64,000 nucleotides of DNA from Diabrotica undecimpunctata (Eukaryota; Arthropoda; Insecta; Coleoptera; Chrysomelidae): positions 18,936,741 to 19,000,740 of the forward strand of contig NC_092805.1 in NCBI RefSeq assembly GCF_040954645.1, written 5' to 3'. How positions within the stretch are numbered: position 1 is the stretch's first letter; the number at the start of each line of letters is the position of its first letter. Below the pieces are notes generated by a model that worked only from the letters and a program-made list of their open reading frames with translations, searched no databases and was not told where the DNA came from. Made by a program: the position numbers and the translations under genes. Shown here one piece after another: positions 50,511 to 60,364 of the stretch.

Positions 50511-51003
50511 TATAATGTACAATTCTAGACACAAAGAACTTCATACTAACAACATAGATAAGACTGAAAGGCAATCTAGAAATGAGATTGAGCTCTACAG
50601 GGGAAAGAAACTTATTTTCAATAGGACTAGGTCCTGTGTAATTCGATATTTCTATGAGTTTTTCCTCTGGCGTTAAGCTACAACTCGTACCATCTCTTTG
50701 TGGTCTGCCTACTAGTATTCCTAAGGTTACTCCGTTTGTAGAACTTAGATATTGTTTATTTCAATCACTCATTCCACACTGCCACTTGTAATTACTAATT
50801 CTTTCTTTATCAAGAATATGAGCAATCTCGTTAGCAGCAATAACTTTATGTGCTGGTGTTGAAATATCAACATACTTTGTTGTTAATTTAATTCTCTCTC
50901 AAATAACATACTCAAAATCACATTTGAACTTATTTCGCATTGTAAAACATAAATTGTCTCTATTTTCTCGTGCATTTGAGTAATATAAATTATAACCTGA
51001 CAT
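50511..51003 (-). pseudogene. Unidentified coding remnant with two in-frame TGA
   Basis: From ATG at 51003 the minus strand stays in one frame for about 160 codons with only two stops, both TGA (near 50898 and 50763). Text includes 'GYNLYYSNARENRDNLCF', 'PAHKVIAANEIAHILDKE', 'YKWQCGMSD', 'VTLGILVGRPQRDGTSCS' and 'YTGPSPIENKFLSPVELN'. Balanced composition with C, W, P and G is unlike the AT-rich background. I do not recognise the family. It could be a retrocopy, a domesticated or viral-derived gene, or an unknown transposon protein. Its 5' side meets an RTE-like fragment. Confidence 0.4.
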
Positions 51004-51138
51004 GGTGCGAGCACTTCTAGAATGTCAGTCAGGATTTTGGCCGAATAGAGGCTGCACAGGTCAGTTGTAGATCTTTGTTGTCGGAAGCCGGCTTGATATT
51101 CCCAGACAATATTTTCAGTTAGTTATAGGAGTCGTTTA
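51004..51138 (-). pseudogene. RTE-like RT fragment
   Basis: Minus strand: 'TENIVWEYQAGFRQQRSTTD' then 'LCSLYSAKILTDILEVLA'. The EYQAGFRxxRSTTD block is RT motif 2a of RTE-type LINEs. Only about 45 codons remain. Confidence 0.7.
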
Positions 51139-51156
51139 GTCTTCTTCTTAAGGTGC

Positions 51157-51483
51157 CTATCCGTTCCGGATGTTGGCGATCAGCATAACTTTACTTGCAG
51201 CCATTCGGAATACTCCGGTTGTAGACGTATTGAACCACTTCCTTACGTTTTGAGGCCAAGATATTCTTCTCCCTGGTCCTCTCTGTCCAAATACCTTGTC
51301 CTGAAGAATGAGTTGCAATAAACCATATCTCTGTTCATTTCTCATAACATGGCCAAGATATTCTAATTTGCGCTCTTTGATTGTGTTAGTGATCTCGCAT
51401 TCCTTGCCCATTCTACGTAGGACCTCAATATTAGTCACACGATACTTCCCTGAAATTCGTAAGATGCGCATGTAACACCACAT
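51157..51483 (-). CDS. LINE-B C-terminal domain
   Basis: 108 codons: 'RILRISGKYRVTNIEVLRRM', 'RKLEYLGHVMRNEQRYGLLQ', 'QRGPGRRISWPQNVRKWFN' and 'VFRMAASKVMLIANIRNG*'. It is the same terminal module as in the other eight LINE-B pieces. Confidence 0.8.
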   Translation of the reverse strand: MWCYMRILRISGKYRVTNIEVLRRMGKECEITNTIKERKLEYLGHVMRNEQRYGLLQLILQDKVFGQRGPGRRISWPQNVRKWFNTSTTGVFRMAASKVMLIANIRNG

Positions 51484-51793
51484 CTCGAAGGCCTCGAGCT
51501 TTCCTAAAGAAGCTTCCGAGAGCGTCCATACGTCTACTCCGTATAATAATGTAGAAAATACATAGCATCTGATTAGAGATTTTGGTACTAAGTAGTAAAT
51601 CGTGACTTCTGAAAAGAGACTTCATCTTTACGAACGCTGATCTTGCTTTCCCCATGCGTTGTTTTATTTCAGTAGAGTGGTCCCATTGACTGTTTATGTT
51701 AGTACCAAGATCTGTGTAGCTGTTTACCCTGTAAATTGGCTGTTGGTTTACTAAAATATGTGTATTTAATATTTCGCGCTTACTAACTATCAT
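51431..51793 (-). CDS. LINE-B RT thumb, open fragment
   Basis: 120 codons: 'MIVSKREILNTHILVNQQPI', 'YRVNSYTDLGTNINSQWDHS', 'EIKQRMGKARSAFVKMKSLF', then a slip into unrelated text near 'SRRMDALGSF'. The LGTNIN block corresponds to 'FKYLGTTIND' of the plus copy. Confidence 0.7.
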   Translation of the reverse strand: MIVSKREILNTHILVNQQPIYRVNSYTDLGTNINSQWDHSTEIKQRMGKARSAFVKMKSLFRSHDLLLSTKISNQMLCIFYIIIRSRRMDALGSFFRKARGLRDVVLHAHLTNFREVSCD

Positions 51794-51797
51794 GTTC

Positions 51798-52112
51798 TTA
51801 ATTTTGTTTGTATTGAGATCCAGGCCATATTCTCGACTTATATGATATGCGCGACATTATTGTTTGTAAACCATTTAGACTATCTGCAAAAACTACTGCG
51901 TCGTCAGCATATCTTATGTTGTTTAGACGCACTCGCAGTGCTTGCTCGAAGATACGCTCCGAGTACATGTTAAATAGCACTGGAGACAGAATGCATCCTT
52001 GTCTCACTCCTCTATCTATGGAGATTGTCTCTGTCAATTGGTCATCCACTTTACTGTTGGCAGTTTGGTTGTAATATAAATTATATATAATTCGGAAGTC
52101 TCTATCATCCAA
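51798..52112 (-). CDS. LINE-B RT palm B and C, YADD intact
   Basis: 104 codons: 'DRDFRIIYNLYYNQTANSKV', 'RGVRQGCILSPVLFNMYSER' and 'LNNIRYADDAVVFADSLNGL'. YADD is intact, unlike the plus-strand copy (YAND). The frame slips after 'SRISYKSRIWPG'. Confidence 0.8.
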   Translation of the reverse strand: MDDRDFRIIYNLYYNQTANSKVDDQLTETISIDRGVRQGCILSPVLFNMYSERIFEQALRVRLNNIRYADDAVVFADSLNGLQTIMSRISYKSRIWPGSQYKQN

Positions 52113-52118
52113 GCTCGC

Positions 52119-52520
52119 TTAGTTCAAGATGGATATGAGCCTGTCATGTTTTACTCTATCAAATGCGTTTTTGTAGTCGATAAAACAAATATATACATCA
52201 CAGTTAACATCCCTGCACTTCTGGATAAGCACTTGTATAGCGAATAGAGCTTTTCGGGTGTCAAAGGTATCGCGGAATCCAAATTGTGTCCATGACACTT
52301 GTTCTTCACATTTTTTATATATTCTGTTATGTATCACTTTTAAAAACGTTTTAAGTAAGTGGCTCATTAGGCTAATTATTCTGTAGTCTTCGCATGTTTT
52401 TGCATTTAATTTTTTTGGTATAGTTACGAAGTTCGACTTTAACCAGATTTGGGGAATATTTCCAGTTATATATATTTTGTTAAATATAGTCGTTATCCAT
52501 TGTATTCCTTGTTGGTCCAT
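52119..52520 (-). CDS. LINE-B RT fingers and palm A
   Basis: 133 codons: 'NKIYITGNIPQIWLKSNFVT', 'IPKKLNAKTCEDYRIISLMS', 'SWTQFGFRDTFDTRKALFAI', and 'CDVYICFIDYKNAFDRVKHD' with the palm A aspartates kept. Confidence 0.8.
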   Translation of the reverse strand: MDQQGIQWITTIFNKIYITGNIPQIWLKSNFVTIPKKLNAKTCEDYRIISLMSHLLKTFLKVIHNRIYKKCEEQVSWTQFGFRDTFDTRKALFAIQVLIQKCRDVNCDVYICFIDYKNAFDRVKHDRLISILN

Positions 52521-52625
52521 AAGTTTCAGGAATTCTGTATAAAATTTGTCAGGCCCTACAGCTTTACCATCTTTAGTTTTTCTAATAGCTGCCGTAACTT
52601 CTTCAATGGTAATCGGGGGTCCTGT

Positions 52626-53306
52626 TTAGCATTCTATGTCTTCAATGGCAATCTGCCTTTCATCTGCAAATGTTACTTCCACATATTTCTTCCAAGTGTC
52701 TATTCTCTCTTCCACACTTAGTAGGGGATTACCTTGGTTGTCTGCCAAACATCCAACTCTTCTAGGCTTGTATAAGCCTGCAGCTTCTTTAACTTTTTTG
52801 TACATATTGAATGAATAGTGTTTTTGTTGTAATAGCTGTATTTCTGCATATTGTTCTCTCAGCTGTGTGTCCTTAGCCATTCTAATTGCTTTTTTGACCT
52901 CTTTGTCTATTCTTTTGTATAATGTCTTCTCCTGACCTTTGACCTTTCGCCTCTCTTGCATCATATCTAGAATCTCATTTGTCATCCACGATTTTTTCTT
53001 AATTTTTGGTGGTTTGAGGAACTTTTCTTGTATGTCTTGTGAAACTCTATGCAATTTTTCAAGCTCCTGGTCTATTAAATCAGTTTGAATACCGGTATTC
53101 AAATTGCTATGTATATACTGTTTTACACTCTGTTCTGTGCGTTGGTCTTTGAGTAGCCTGATGTCGTATTTTGGGTTGACACTACGTCGAATCTTCTTTA
53201 GCCTGACCCTCATTTTGCAAATCAGTGGGTTGTGGTCTGACTTGATAACTGCTCCTGGGTATGTCGTGACTGATGTAATGCTGTTACGGAATCTTTTATT
53301 AATCAT
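52626..53306 (-). CDS. LINE-B endonuclease C-terminus and linker
   Basis: 226 codons, the longest open piece of this copy: 'INKRFRNSITSVTTYPGAVI', 'KSDHNPLICKMRVRLKKIRR', 'KKKSWMTNEILDMMQERRKV', 'YSFNMYKKVKEAAGLYKPRR' and 'TWKKYVEVTFADERQIAIED', stop. It parallels 13103-13800 of the plus copy. The upstream endonuclease is in the same frame with one stop near 53415. Confidence 0.8.
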   Translation of the reverse strand: MINKRFRNSITSVTTYPGAVIKSDHNPLICKMRVRLKKIRRSVNPKYDIRLLKDQRTEQSVKQYIHSNLNTGIQTDLIDQELEKLHRVSQDIQEKFLKPPKIKKKSWMTNEILDMMQERRKVKGQEKTLYKRIDKEVKKAIRMAKDTQLREQYAEIQLLQQKHYSFNMYKKVKEAAGLYKPRRVGCLADNQGNPLLSVEERIDTWKKYVEVTFADERQIAIEDIEC

Positions 53307-53792
53307 AATGTAATCTATTTGATTTCTGACTATGTGGCCTGAAGTATCTTGAGGTGATTTCCACGTGTATAATCTTCTGTATGGGAGTTTGAAGTAAGTG
53401 TTAGTAATTATAAACTATTCTTCTGATACAAATTCACCCAATCGGTCTCCACGCTCATTTCTTTCTCCAAGCCCAAACTGTCCTATGAATTCTCCCGATT
53501 GTCCCTTACCAATCTTGGCATTTAAATCACCCATAATCAAGGTTAGATCCTTTTTGGGAAGGTGTTTTAAGGTATTGGATAATTAATTATAGAATGCTTC
53601 ACTTATGTCGTCTGGTTTGTCAGCGGTAGGTGCATATACCTGAATAATGTTAGTTGTTATTGGGTAGGTATCACATTGAAGGAGGAGCATTCTTTCCGAT
53701 ATGGGTACGAAGTTTTTAAGATGTCTGGCAGTTTTTTGATTTAAAATTATACCTATTCCATTTTGGTGTCTTCTTATTATTTCGTATATAAG

Positions 53793-54085
53793 TAAAAACT
53801 TTGTTAGCTGTGCACAAGAGGGTTATGCCGCAATAATTTTTGCATTTCAGTGTATCCCCTTTTTTATAGATTGGGCATATAATCCCGATTTTCCAGTCGC
53901 TAGGGATCTTTTCCTCATTCCAAATCTTATTTAGAAGCATATGCATTTCTCTTACTAGATGTTCGCCACCTAATTTATATAGCTCAGAGGGGACGTTGCC
54001 AATACCTGGAGCCTTGTTATCCTTCTGTGGTCGTATTGCTTGTTTTATCTCTTCCATCGTTGGGGGTTCTATGTTTTCTGTGTCT
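53793..54085 (-). pseudogene. LINE-A RT finger fragment
   Basis: In the minus frame 53716-54057: 'MEEIKQAIRPQKDNKAPGIG', 'VPSELYKLGGEHLVREMHML', 'LNKIWNEEKIPSDWKIGIIC', 'PIYKKGDTLKCKNYCGITLL', then a switch to LINE-B sequence near 53792. It lies 5' of the LINE-B copy and meets the plus-strand LINE-C near 54086. Confidence 0.75.
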
Positions 54086-55135
54086 CCCTCAATTCACAGT
54101 GAAACAAATTCTAAACAAGTCGTGGGAATATGACACTGACGACCACAACATATTCACAGATTTCAAACAGGTCTACGGCTCAATTAATAGACAAAAATTA
54201 TATCAAATATTGCAAACCTTTAACATACCACAAAAATATATCCGACTAGTAAAAGCAACAATTCACTCGTCAACAGCAACTGTCAGAGTACAAAATGAAC
54301 TCACTGAGAACTTTTCAATCGTCAAAGGATTAAAACAAGGAGACGGGCTGACACCGACACTATTCAACCTGACTCCTGAATATGTGATGACAGCTGAATA
54401 TAGGAAGAGGTAATCTCCTAACAAATAAATCAGATTGCCACCTATGCCGATGACATTAGCATCATGTCTCGCAGAACAGAAGAGGCGGTAGCAATATATT
54501 CACAATAACAGGGACAGAAGAGACAGGACTAGAAATAAATATTCAAAATGCAAATAAAAAACTAACACAAGCAAGAGCTAGGGAAAACAGAAGCACAGTT
54601 GAATTAGAGGACGATATTGAAACTGTAGAAAATTTCACATATTTGGGAATTCCATTAAACACAGATGGAACAGAAGAACCAGAAATTCAAAAAAGAATAG
54701 TAAAGTAAAACAAAGCTTACTTTTTACTCGCCCACGTGTTCCGTTCCAAAAACACACACTGAAGAATGAAAATCAGAGTCTACAAAACTATTATCAGACC
54801 AATAGTATGTTATTGATGCGAGACATAGATGATGACAGAAGACACCGACCGAAAGCTGTAAGTCTTTGAAAGAAAAGTCCTAAGAAAGATATTTGGACCT
54901 ATTAACGAAAACGGAGTATAAAGATGAAGGTACAACTATGAACTGTACCAACTGTTCAAAGAGACACCGATCTCAGAATTCGTTAAACTTCAAAGATTTT
55001 GATGGGCTGGTCATGCAGTGAGAATGGAGACCGAAAGATTGCTAAAAAGAGCCATAGATAGTAAAATACAAGGCGCAAGGCCAAAAGGAAGGCCGCGAAA
55101 AAGGTGGGAGGATGAAGTGGCAGCGGACGCGCAAC

Positions 55136-55138
<3 letters not shown>
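54086..55138 (+). pseudogene. LINE-C (RTE-like) RT and C-terminus, decayed
   Basis: Open piece 54027-54413: 'ILNKSWEYDTDDHNIFTDFK', 'QVYGSINRQKLYQILQTFNI', 'STATVRVQNELTENFSIVKG' and 'LKQGDGLTPTLFNL'. It continues in pieces with 'ATYADDISIMSRRTEEAV' (YADD intact, 54440s), 'VENFTYLGIPLNTDGTEEPE' (54640s), 'RKLSVFERKVLRKIFGP'-like text and 'KGRPRKRWEDEVAADAQQKE' (55085-55140). The end runs into (GA)n. Confidence 0.75.
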
Positions 55139-55208
<70 letters not shown>

Positions 55209-55215
55209 CAGAGAG
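55138..55215. repeat. (GA)n microsatellite at a LINE 3' end
   Basis: About 63 bases of GA then imperfect CAGAGA units. It starts where the LINE-C coding end fades; the Arg-Glu repeats encoded on plus are not protein. Confidence 0.95.
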
Positions 55216-55324
55216 CAGCAGCTCCGGTTTCGAAAACATAATTTTTATTGTGGTTTATTGCAGAATTTTTACGCGAATGCCACCACACGTGACGAACTAA
55301 TGGCGCTTACACATCGCCATTTTT

Positions 55325-55575
55325 TGTCAAATAAGGAGTTCTCCAGGGAGAAGTATTAAGCTCTCTAGTATTCTCAATGCTTCTGTCTGACCTAGAGTAT
55401 TAATACAAAGACAAAGGCTGTCGCGGCATCCCTATAAATGAAAATACTGAACTATTAATGTTGTTTTATGCAGATGACATTGTTATCCTCACAGACTCGG
55501 ACATACATATCAGAAATAAACCCTATATTTTGCATAGTTATACTAACTTAAAGAGACTAGAAGTAAACACTCGGT
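55325..55575 (+). pseudogene. RT palm fragment with intact YADD, other LINE
   Basis: 'KGVLQGEVLSSLVFSMLLSD', one stop, then 'CRGIPINENTELLMLFYADD' and 'IVILTDSDIHIRNKPYILHS'. The GVLQGEVLSP box is CR1/Rex-like and differs from LINE-A, B and C. About 80 codons remain. Confidence 0.65.
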
Positions 55576-55604
55576 TATATAGCTTTACAGATCTTATATA
55601 GCCA

Positions 55605-56605
55605 GTATAACTAAGCGAAACACAGTTTGGTTTCAGAAACAACGTTGGAACCAGAGAAGCATTATTTAATTTGCAGGTCCTGGTTCAAAGATGTAGGGAT
55701 ATAGAACAACCAGTATATATGTGGTTTAACGACTTCGAAAAAGCCTTTGACTGGGTCACCCACGACAAACTGATAAGTGTCTTGAAACAGGTCGAAATTG
55801 ATGACCAAGACCTCTGTATTATCAATAATGTGTATGCATCAATTTGCAAACAAACGAATTGGTCAAAATACGACGAAAGCGGTGGAAATACGACGTGGAG
55901 TGAGGCAAGGGTGTATTTTATCGCCTCCACTTTTTCCGAATTTATTTTTAAAGAAGCCTTAGATGAAGAGGCAGGCATTACAATCAACGGGATTAATGTC
56001 AACAATCTCAGATAAGCAGACGATACGCTACCGATTGCATCCAATGAAAAAGAGTTGCAACGACTTGCAAGGAGACCGAAACATGTGTTGAATATGGGCT
56101 AAGCTTAATACCTTTAAGACAAAACTTATGGTTGTCAGCAGAACACAGTTACACCCAATGAACATCAGAGCGTATGGAATAGAGTTAGAAAGGATCCACA
56201 ATATTACCAATTTGCGCGCCAATGTTAACCATAACTGAAATAAAAAAATTTGAGGCCTTTAAGGTGTGGATTTTCCGTCGAATATTGCGGAATATTGGAT
56301 TGATTGAATAACAAATGAAATAGTTTTACACCGAATGAAAGAGAGCACAGAAATAACAAAAACAATAAAAATTCGAAAGTTACAATATTTCCGCCATATA
56401 ATGAGAGATCCAGAGAGGTATAACCTTGTAAATCTTATAATACAGGGTAAGATAGCCGAAAGAAGAGCCCCGGCCGAAGAAGTACATTCTGGTTCCGAAA
56501 TCTCCGAGAGTGGTATTAAGCGACATACACTAATCTGTTTCGAGTTGCCAATATTACCAATATGATCGCCAACCTTCGATGATCTGACAGGATACTAAAA
56601 GAAGA
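55605..56605 (+). mobile_element. LINE-B, plus-strand RT to 3' end, decayed
   Basis: Open piece 55671-56015: 'GTREALFNLQVLVQRCRDIE', 'YMWFNDFEKAFDWVTHDKLI', a damaged RQGC region, 'FKEALDEEAGITINGINVNN' and then a stop in the catalytic box ('LR*ADDTL'). Later 'LNTFKTKLMVVSRTQ', then a deletion, 'TEIKKFEAFKVWIFRRILRN' (56230s) and 56335-56565 'IRKLQYFRHIMRDPERYNLV'. Ends AAAAGAAGAAGAAGG. About 200 bp of the thumb is deleted near 56225. Confidence 0.75.
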
Positions 56606-56609
56606 AGAA

Positions 56610-57617
56610 GGTGTAACTGAGTAGACGGTAAATAAATAAAAAAATGTGCTGAAAATTGCACAAATGTCTAAAAATTTTACCAGTTATTTAATCTTTTTCG
56701 TTGTAATACTGTTTGGACACAGAAATTTGCATAAAATATTCATGAAAAATACTTTTTTTTTTAAAGGATTTTTTTAACAAGTTGTTAACACTTTTTTTTA
56801 CTTGTCTCGTCAAATCGCAAACAAATTATTTCATTGTTTATTAAACGGACGCATCGTATTGCAATGGAGGTGGGATGGACGAAGTGTATAATCACTTGGA
56901 AAGTTCGATGTTGATTTTTAGTACCGATCAAGATTCGGAGACGTGCAAACACCATAACGAATAAATCGGCTGTGTTGAATCTTTAATTGTGACTGTGGGT
57001 TAAGTTCTTGCATTGGATTGGATTTGAGCAACCAGTTTCGGATTTATTGGATACGCTGCAATAAGGTAACAGAAATTCCTTGAATTATTATGTCTGCAAT
57101 TTTTTTCATTATTTGTGGTTCTTCCTTGGCATTTCAAGATTTTAAATTAAATATTTGTAAAAATATTCCTCCCCTTAATTCTTTAACCCTAACTATTACT
57201 GCAAGTAAAGTTTATATAGCCCTTTACAATTTTTGTTGGATTTTGACTTTACTGCACTAAAAAAAAATCAGAAAGTTCAATTTGTCAATCGAATTAAAGG
57301 AAAATAAAGAATTTTTGCATTTCTTCATTATGAAACATTTATTAATACAATAACTAATGCTAATTTCATAATCTATGATTCCATATACTATTGCAATAAG
57401 GTAAAAAACTTTCAAATTTCAAATTTAGTGTTTTAAATTTTTGGAAGTTTATCAAAAAAATTGTCAAATACAATTTTTATTTTGACTTCGTCGACTTTCA
57501 GATCAAAATACATTTTCAAAATATATTTTTTTTAATCTTAAAAGAATACATACGGTTCTATTTTGCTAGCTTTTAAATTTACGAATTCCCTTGTGTCCTC
57601 ATTTAATAGTAATATGT
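56610..57617. other. No gene seen, 1 kb
   Basis: AT-rich with poly(T) and poly(A) runs; a less AT-rich island at 56850-57060 has no open frame or motif that I recognise. Confidence 0.55.
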
Positions 57618-57633
57618 TTGTCTCTCTCTCTCT

Positions 57634-57703
<70 letters not shown>

Positions 57704-57716
57704 ATATATATATATA
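57618..57716. repeat. Compound (TC)n(TA)n microsatellite
   Basis: (TC)8 then about 80 bases of TA with TTT interruptions. A second (TA)n is at 57802-57850. Confidence 0.95.
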
Positions 57717-57799
57717 AGAAAAAAGAAGTACTTGAAAAAAAGAAGAAGAAGTGACTCGTTTGGAAAAAAAATATAAAAAAATATATATACATCTAAAAC

Positions 57800-57801
<2 letters not shown>

Positions 57802-57850
<49 letters not shown>
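57802..57850. repeat. (TA)n microsatellite
   Basis: About 49 bases of TA, 85 bases right of the preceding compound tract. Confidence 0.95.
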
Positions 57851-57851
<1 letters not shown>

Positions 57852-57897
57852 TAACGGACCAACTCGACATCGAGTTTTGATGTAAGTTTTGCTGATA

Positions 57898-58090
57898 TTT
57901 AAGAGGGGCGGAGTCTAACGATCCATCGTTTCCGTCGCCTGGTGTAAATGTTCCAAAAATCCTAAAAATAAACTGTATCGACGCAAATTTTTTTAAATTG
58001 AAAATCGATACAGTAGTTTTTTAGGATTTTCAGGAAGATTTACATTAGGAAACGGAAACAATATGATTGTTAGACTCCGCCCCTCTTAAA
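57898..58090. mobile_element. 193-bp foldback MITE, TA-flanked
   Basis: Almost the whole element is an inverted repeat: TTTAAGAGGGGCGGAGTCTA on the left, TAGACTCCGCCCCTCTTAAA on the right, continuing inward through CGTTTCC/GGAAACG, GTAAAT/ATTTAC, AATCCTAAAA/TTTTAGGATT and CTGTATCGA/TCGATACAG. Flanked by TA on both sides, as for mariner-type MITEs. Non-coding. Confidence 0.9.
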
Positions 58091-58300
58091 TAAAAAACGG
58101 AAGTAAAACCGGAAGTAACTTTTTTTTGCATATTTTAGCTTGTAAAATGCCACGTTCAAGAAAAAGAAGTCGGTTGGAGAACTCTAACTAACTAACTAAC
58201 TAAATTTATATTTAAATATTATTTGAATTTAAAAAATACAGAAAACAGTATGATGCTCCGCGCTAGTCTACACTACCGCCTACTGTTCCACTTTTTTGAG

Positions 58301-58394
58301 AATACGCCACAATTTTACTTTATAATAAGTTTATTTTTTATTTATTTATTGAAAATAAACCTAATTTAAAGTAAAATTGTGGCTTATTCCCAAC
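58301..58394. repeat. 94-bp inverted repeat related to the foldback family
   Basis: Arms GAATACGCCACAATTTTACT and AGTAAAATTGTGGCTTATTC, with AAGTTTATTTT/AAAATAAACCT inward. The right end shares ATTGTGGCTTATTCCCA with 21768-21800, but the next bases differ, so it is a separate subfamily. Confidence 0.7.
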
Positions 58395-58817
58395 AAAATT
58401 AATAATATATTTCTAACTAATAAATTAAAAACAAAGTAAACATAAAAATAAAAAAAATACCAACTCATCAGATAGTGTAAAACAGACCCCGTAAATTAAA
58501 ATCGGAGACAGGAGGATCCCGAATTTTGAGTGGTCATTATTGTTATTCCTTAAGTGGAAACACTTGTTGGTGCATTCCAGCATTCGAGAATTGACGCGTT
58601 GTTGCATTGTGTATAATATTGAATTCCTATACTTTACTATAGGAAAAATTCATTTTATGGCCGGCATTTTTAAACTGGTTCGAATTTTTTAAATTTTAAA
58701 CCTTAGGGGGAATCTACTCAACAATCTGTTTAATTATTCGAAAAAATTATTCTCCTATCTATCACCGTTTAGGAGGAGTATTGCGCACAAGAAAAGGGCT
58801 TAGCCTTTTAGTATATA
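58395..58817. other. No gene seen
   Basis: AT-rich spacer. Nothing to report beyond a poly(A)/(T) bias. Confidence 0.5.

Positions 58818-58818
<1 letters not shown>

Positions 58819-58886
<68 letters not shown>
58819..58886. repeat. (TA)n microsatellite
   Basis: About 68 bases of TA. No LINE end was recognised on either side. Confidence 0.95.
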
Positions 58887-58887
<1 letters not shown>

Positions 58888-59444
58888 CTATAGAAAAAGT
58901 AGTACGACCGTCAATTAAAATACAATATGCAGCTCACAAAAATACTTGTGGGAGGGTTAGCGGTCACAAAATTATAGAATAAAACAAAAGACGTTGTAGA
59001 CGTTTTGTATATGAATCCATAGGTATACATCATCAGTTCATCTAAAATCAATAAATAAAATTACAACGAATAACTTACAAGCTGCACATTCTCTTGCAAG
59101 TTAATATTTATAATTTTCTCTATCGATGTAAGCTCTTTGATTTACTTTTAGATGTACTGATGATCCTTTGGAATTTTATCGACATTAACCTTTGTAATTT
59201 GCCAACCTTACACAATCTTTCTCAGGTGCCATACACTTCCAGCGTTTTGTTGTAGACATTTTATCTGTAATTTGTTCGTAATTATCACTCTAGCTGCTGT
59301 AAAAATTTCACCTGCAAATTAACGACACCTAAAATTCCTCGCAACGTTTTCCTTTTCCAGGTCTCGATTTTCATTTCGGAAAATTTTTTTATACAATATT
59401 TTCCACTCAAACAGATAAATACAGCAAATAAAAAAATCACAAAA
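58887..59444. other. No gene seen
   Basis: Non-coding; no supported structure. Confidence 0.5.
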
Positions 59445-59815
59445 GCACTTTAAAAATGATGATATAAAACATTGTAAATCTAGGCTTGATGTTTTGTTTA
59501 CACTGTCTACCAATAATGTTGATTATAAAGATATTTACAAGACAGAAAAACGCAAATACAATTCTTTACTCACTCAATCTCGAAAAAATTGTTATAAAGA
59601 ACGAATTGAAAATAGCGAAAATAAAACTAAAATGTCTTGGAATTGGTAAAAGAGATTAAGAATAATTCCAAAAATCAAGGTAATTTCTGTTTGGAGGGTG
59701 ACCCTCAGGTGCTTTCTAACGAAATAAATCAAATTATGGCAAATGCAACGCCAGAAGCTGTAAAGAAAATAAAGCATGTAAAAAATTTTCAAATTAATAT
59801 CGAACAAACTAATTA

Positions 59816-60364
59816 TTGCATGTTTTTAACTCCCGTTTCAGAGAAAGAAATAACTCACATATAAATAACTTAAAAACCAAGCATAGCTCTGGTTATGATG
59901 AAATATCAACCAACTTAATTAAATATGTTTCATCAGAGATTTCTCTTCCTCTTTCTTTTATAGTTAATGCTTCTTTTAGGCAAGGTAAATTTCCTCAAAG
60001 TTTAAAACTGGCAATTGTGAAGCCATTACATAAAAAATGTGATGTTACTAAGATGGAGAACTATAGTCTAATAAGTCTTCTTCCATCATTCTCAAAAATA
60101 TTCGAAAAAGCAATATATTTCAGACTACAAAACTTTTTTACTACAAACAACTTATTTAGTAGTTTACAGCATGGTTTTCTCGCAGTGAGATCTTTTGAGA
60201 CAGGTACCTATGATTTTATATCAAAAATTTTAGAAAAACTGGAGTCAAAGATGAAAACACTAGGTGCTTTTTTGGATCTATCTAAGGCTTTCGATAACCT
60301 AGATCATGTTCTTTTATTACAAAAATTACATCTTTATGGAATACAGGGACCGGCATTAAAATGA
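59816..60364 (+). CDS. CR1/jockey-group RT, open fragment
   Basis: 182 codons: 'KTKHSSGYDEISTNLIKYVS', 'FRQGKFPQSLKLAIVKPLHK', 'ENYSLISLLPSFSKIFEKAI', 'SSLQHGFLAVRSFETGTYDF' and palm A 'LGAFLDLSKAFDNLDHVLLL'. It ends at a TGA where W is usual ('ALKW'). The following block in another frame is 'GIPQGSVLGPFLFLVYINDL' (60450-60520), then the catalytic box, which reads FADADD because of an extra GATGCT unit (near 60555-60570). Confidence 0.8.
   Translation: MHVFNSRFRERNNSHINNLKTKHSSGYDEISTNLIKYVSSEISLPLSFIVNASFRQGKFPQSLKLAIVKPLHKKCDVTKMENYSLISLLPSFSKIFEKAIYFRLQNFFTTNNLFSSLQHGFLAVRSFETGTYDFISKILEKLESKMKTLGAFLDLSKAFDNLDHVLLLQKLHLYGIQGPALK

Larger units (their letters stand above)
51139..53792 (-). 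mobile_element. LINE-B, longest minus-strand copy
   Basis: 2.65 kb, nearly complete except for the front of the endonuclease. Minus-strand order: 'GIGIILNQKTARHLKNFVPI' (about 53750), 'LTLIMGDLNAKIGKGQSGEF' (53500s), 'YTWKSP...IVRNQIDYIMIN' (53300s), 'YPGAVIKSDHNPLI', linker, RT, and C-terminus, finishing at an AAGAAGAAG-type tail near 51141. Pieces are separated by slips and a few stops. It lies inside LINE-A sequence on its 5' side. Confidence 0.85.

Noticed and set aside
50763..50898. Selenocysteine or alternative-code explanation for the two TGA codons
   Set aside because: No SECIS-like element noticed, and decay by G-to-A change of TGG is simpler.
55112..55300. Arg-Glu repeat 'protein' on plus and Leu-Ser repeat 'protein' on minus
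   Set aside because: Both are translations of the (GA)n microsatellite, not genes.
57538..57792. Tyr-Ile rich open frames on both strands
   Set aside because: Produced by the compound TC/TA microsatellite.
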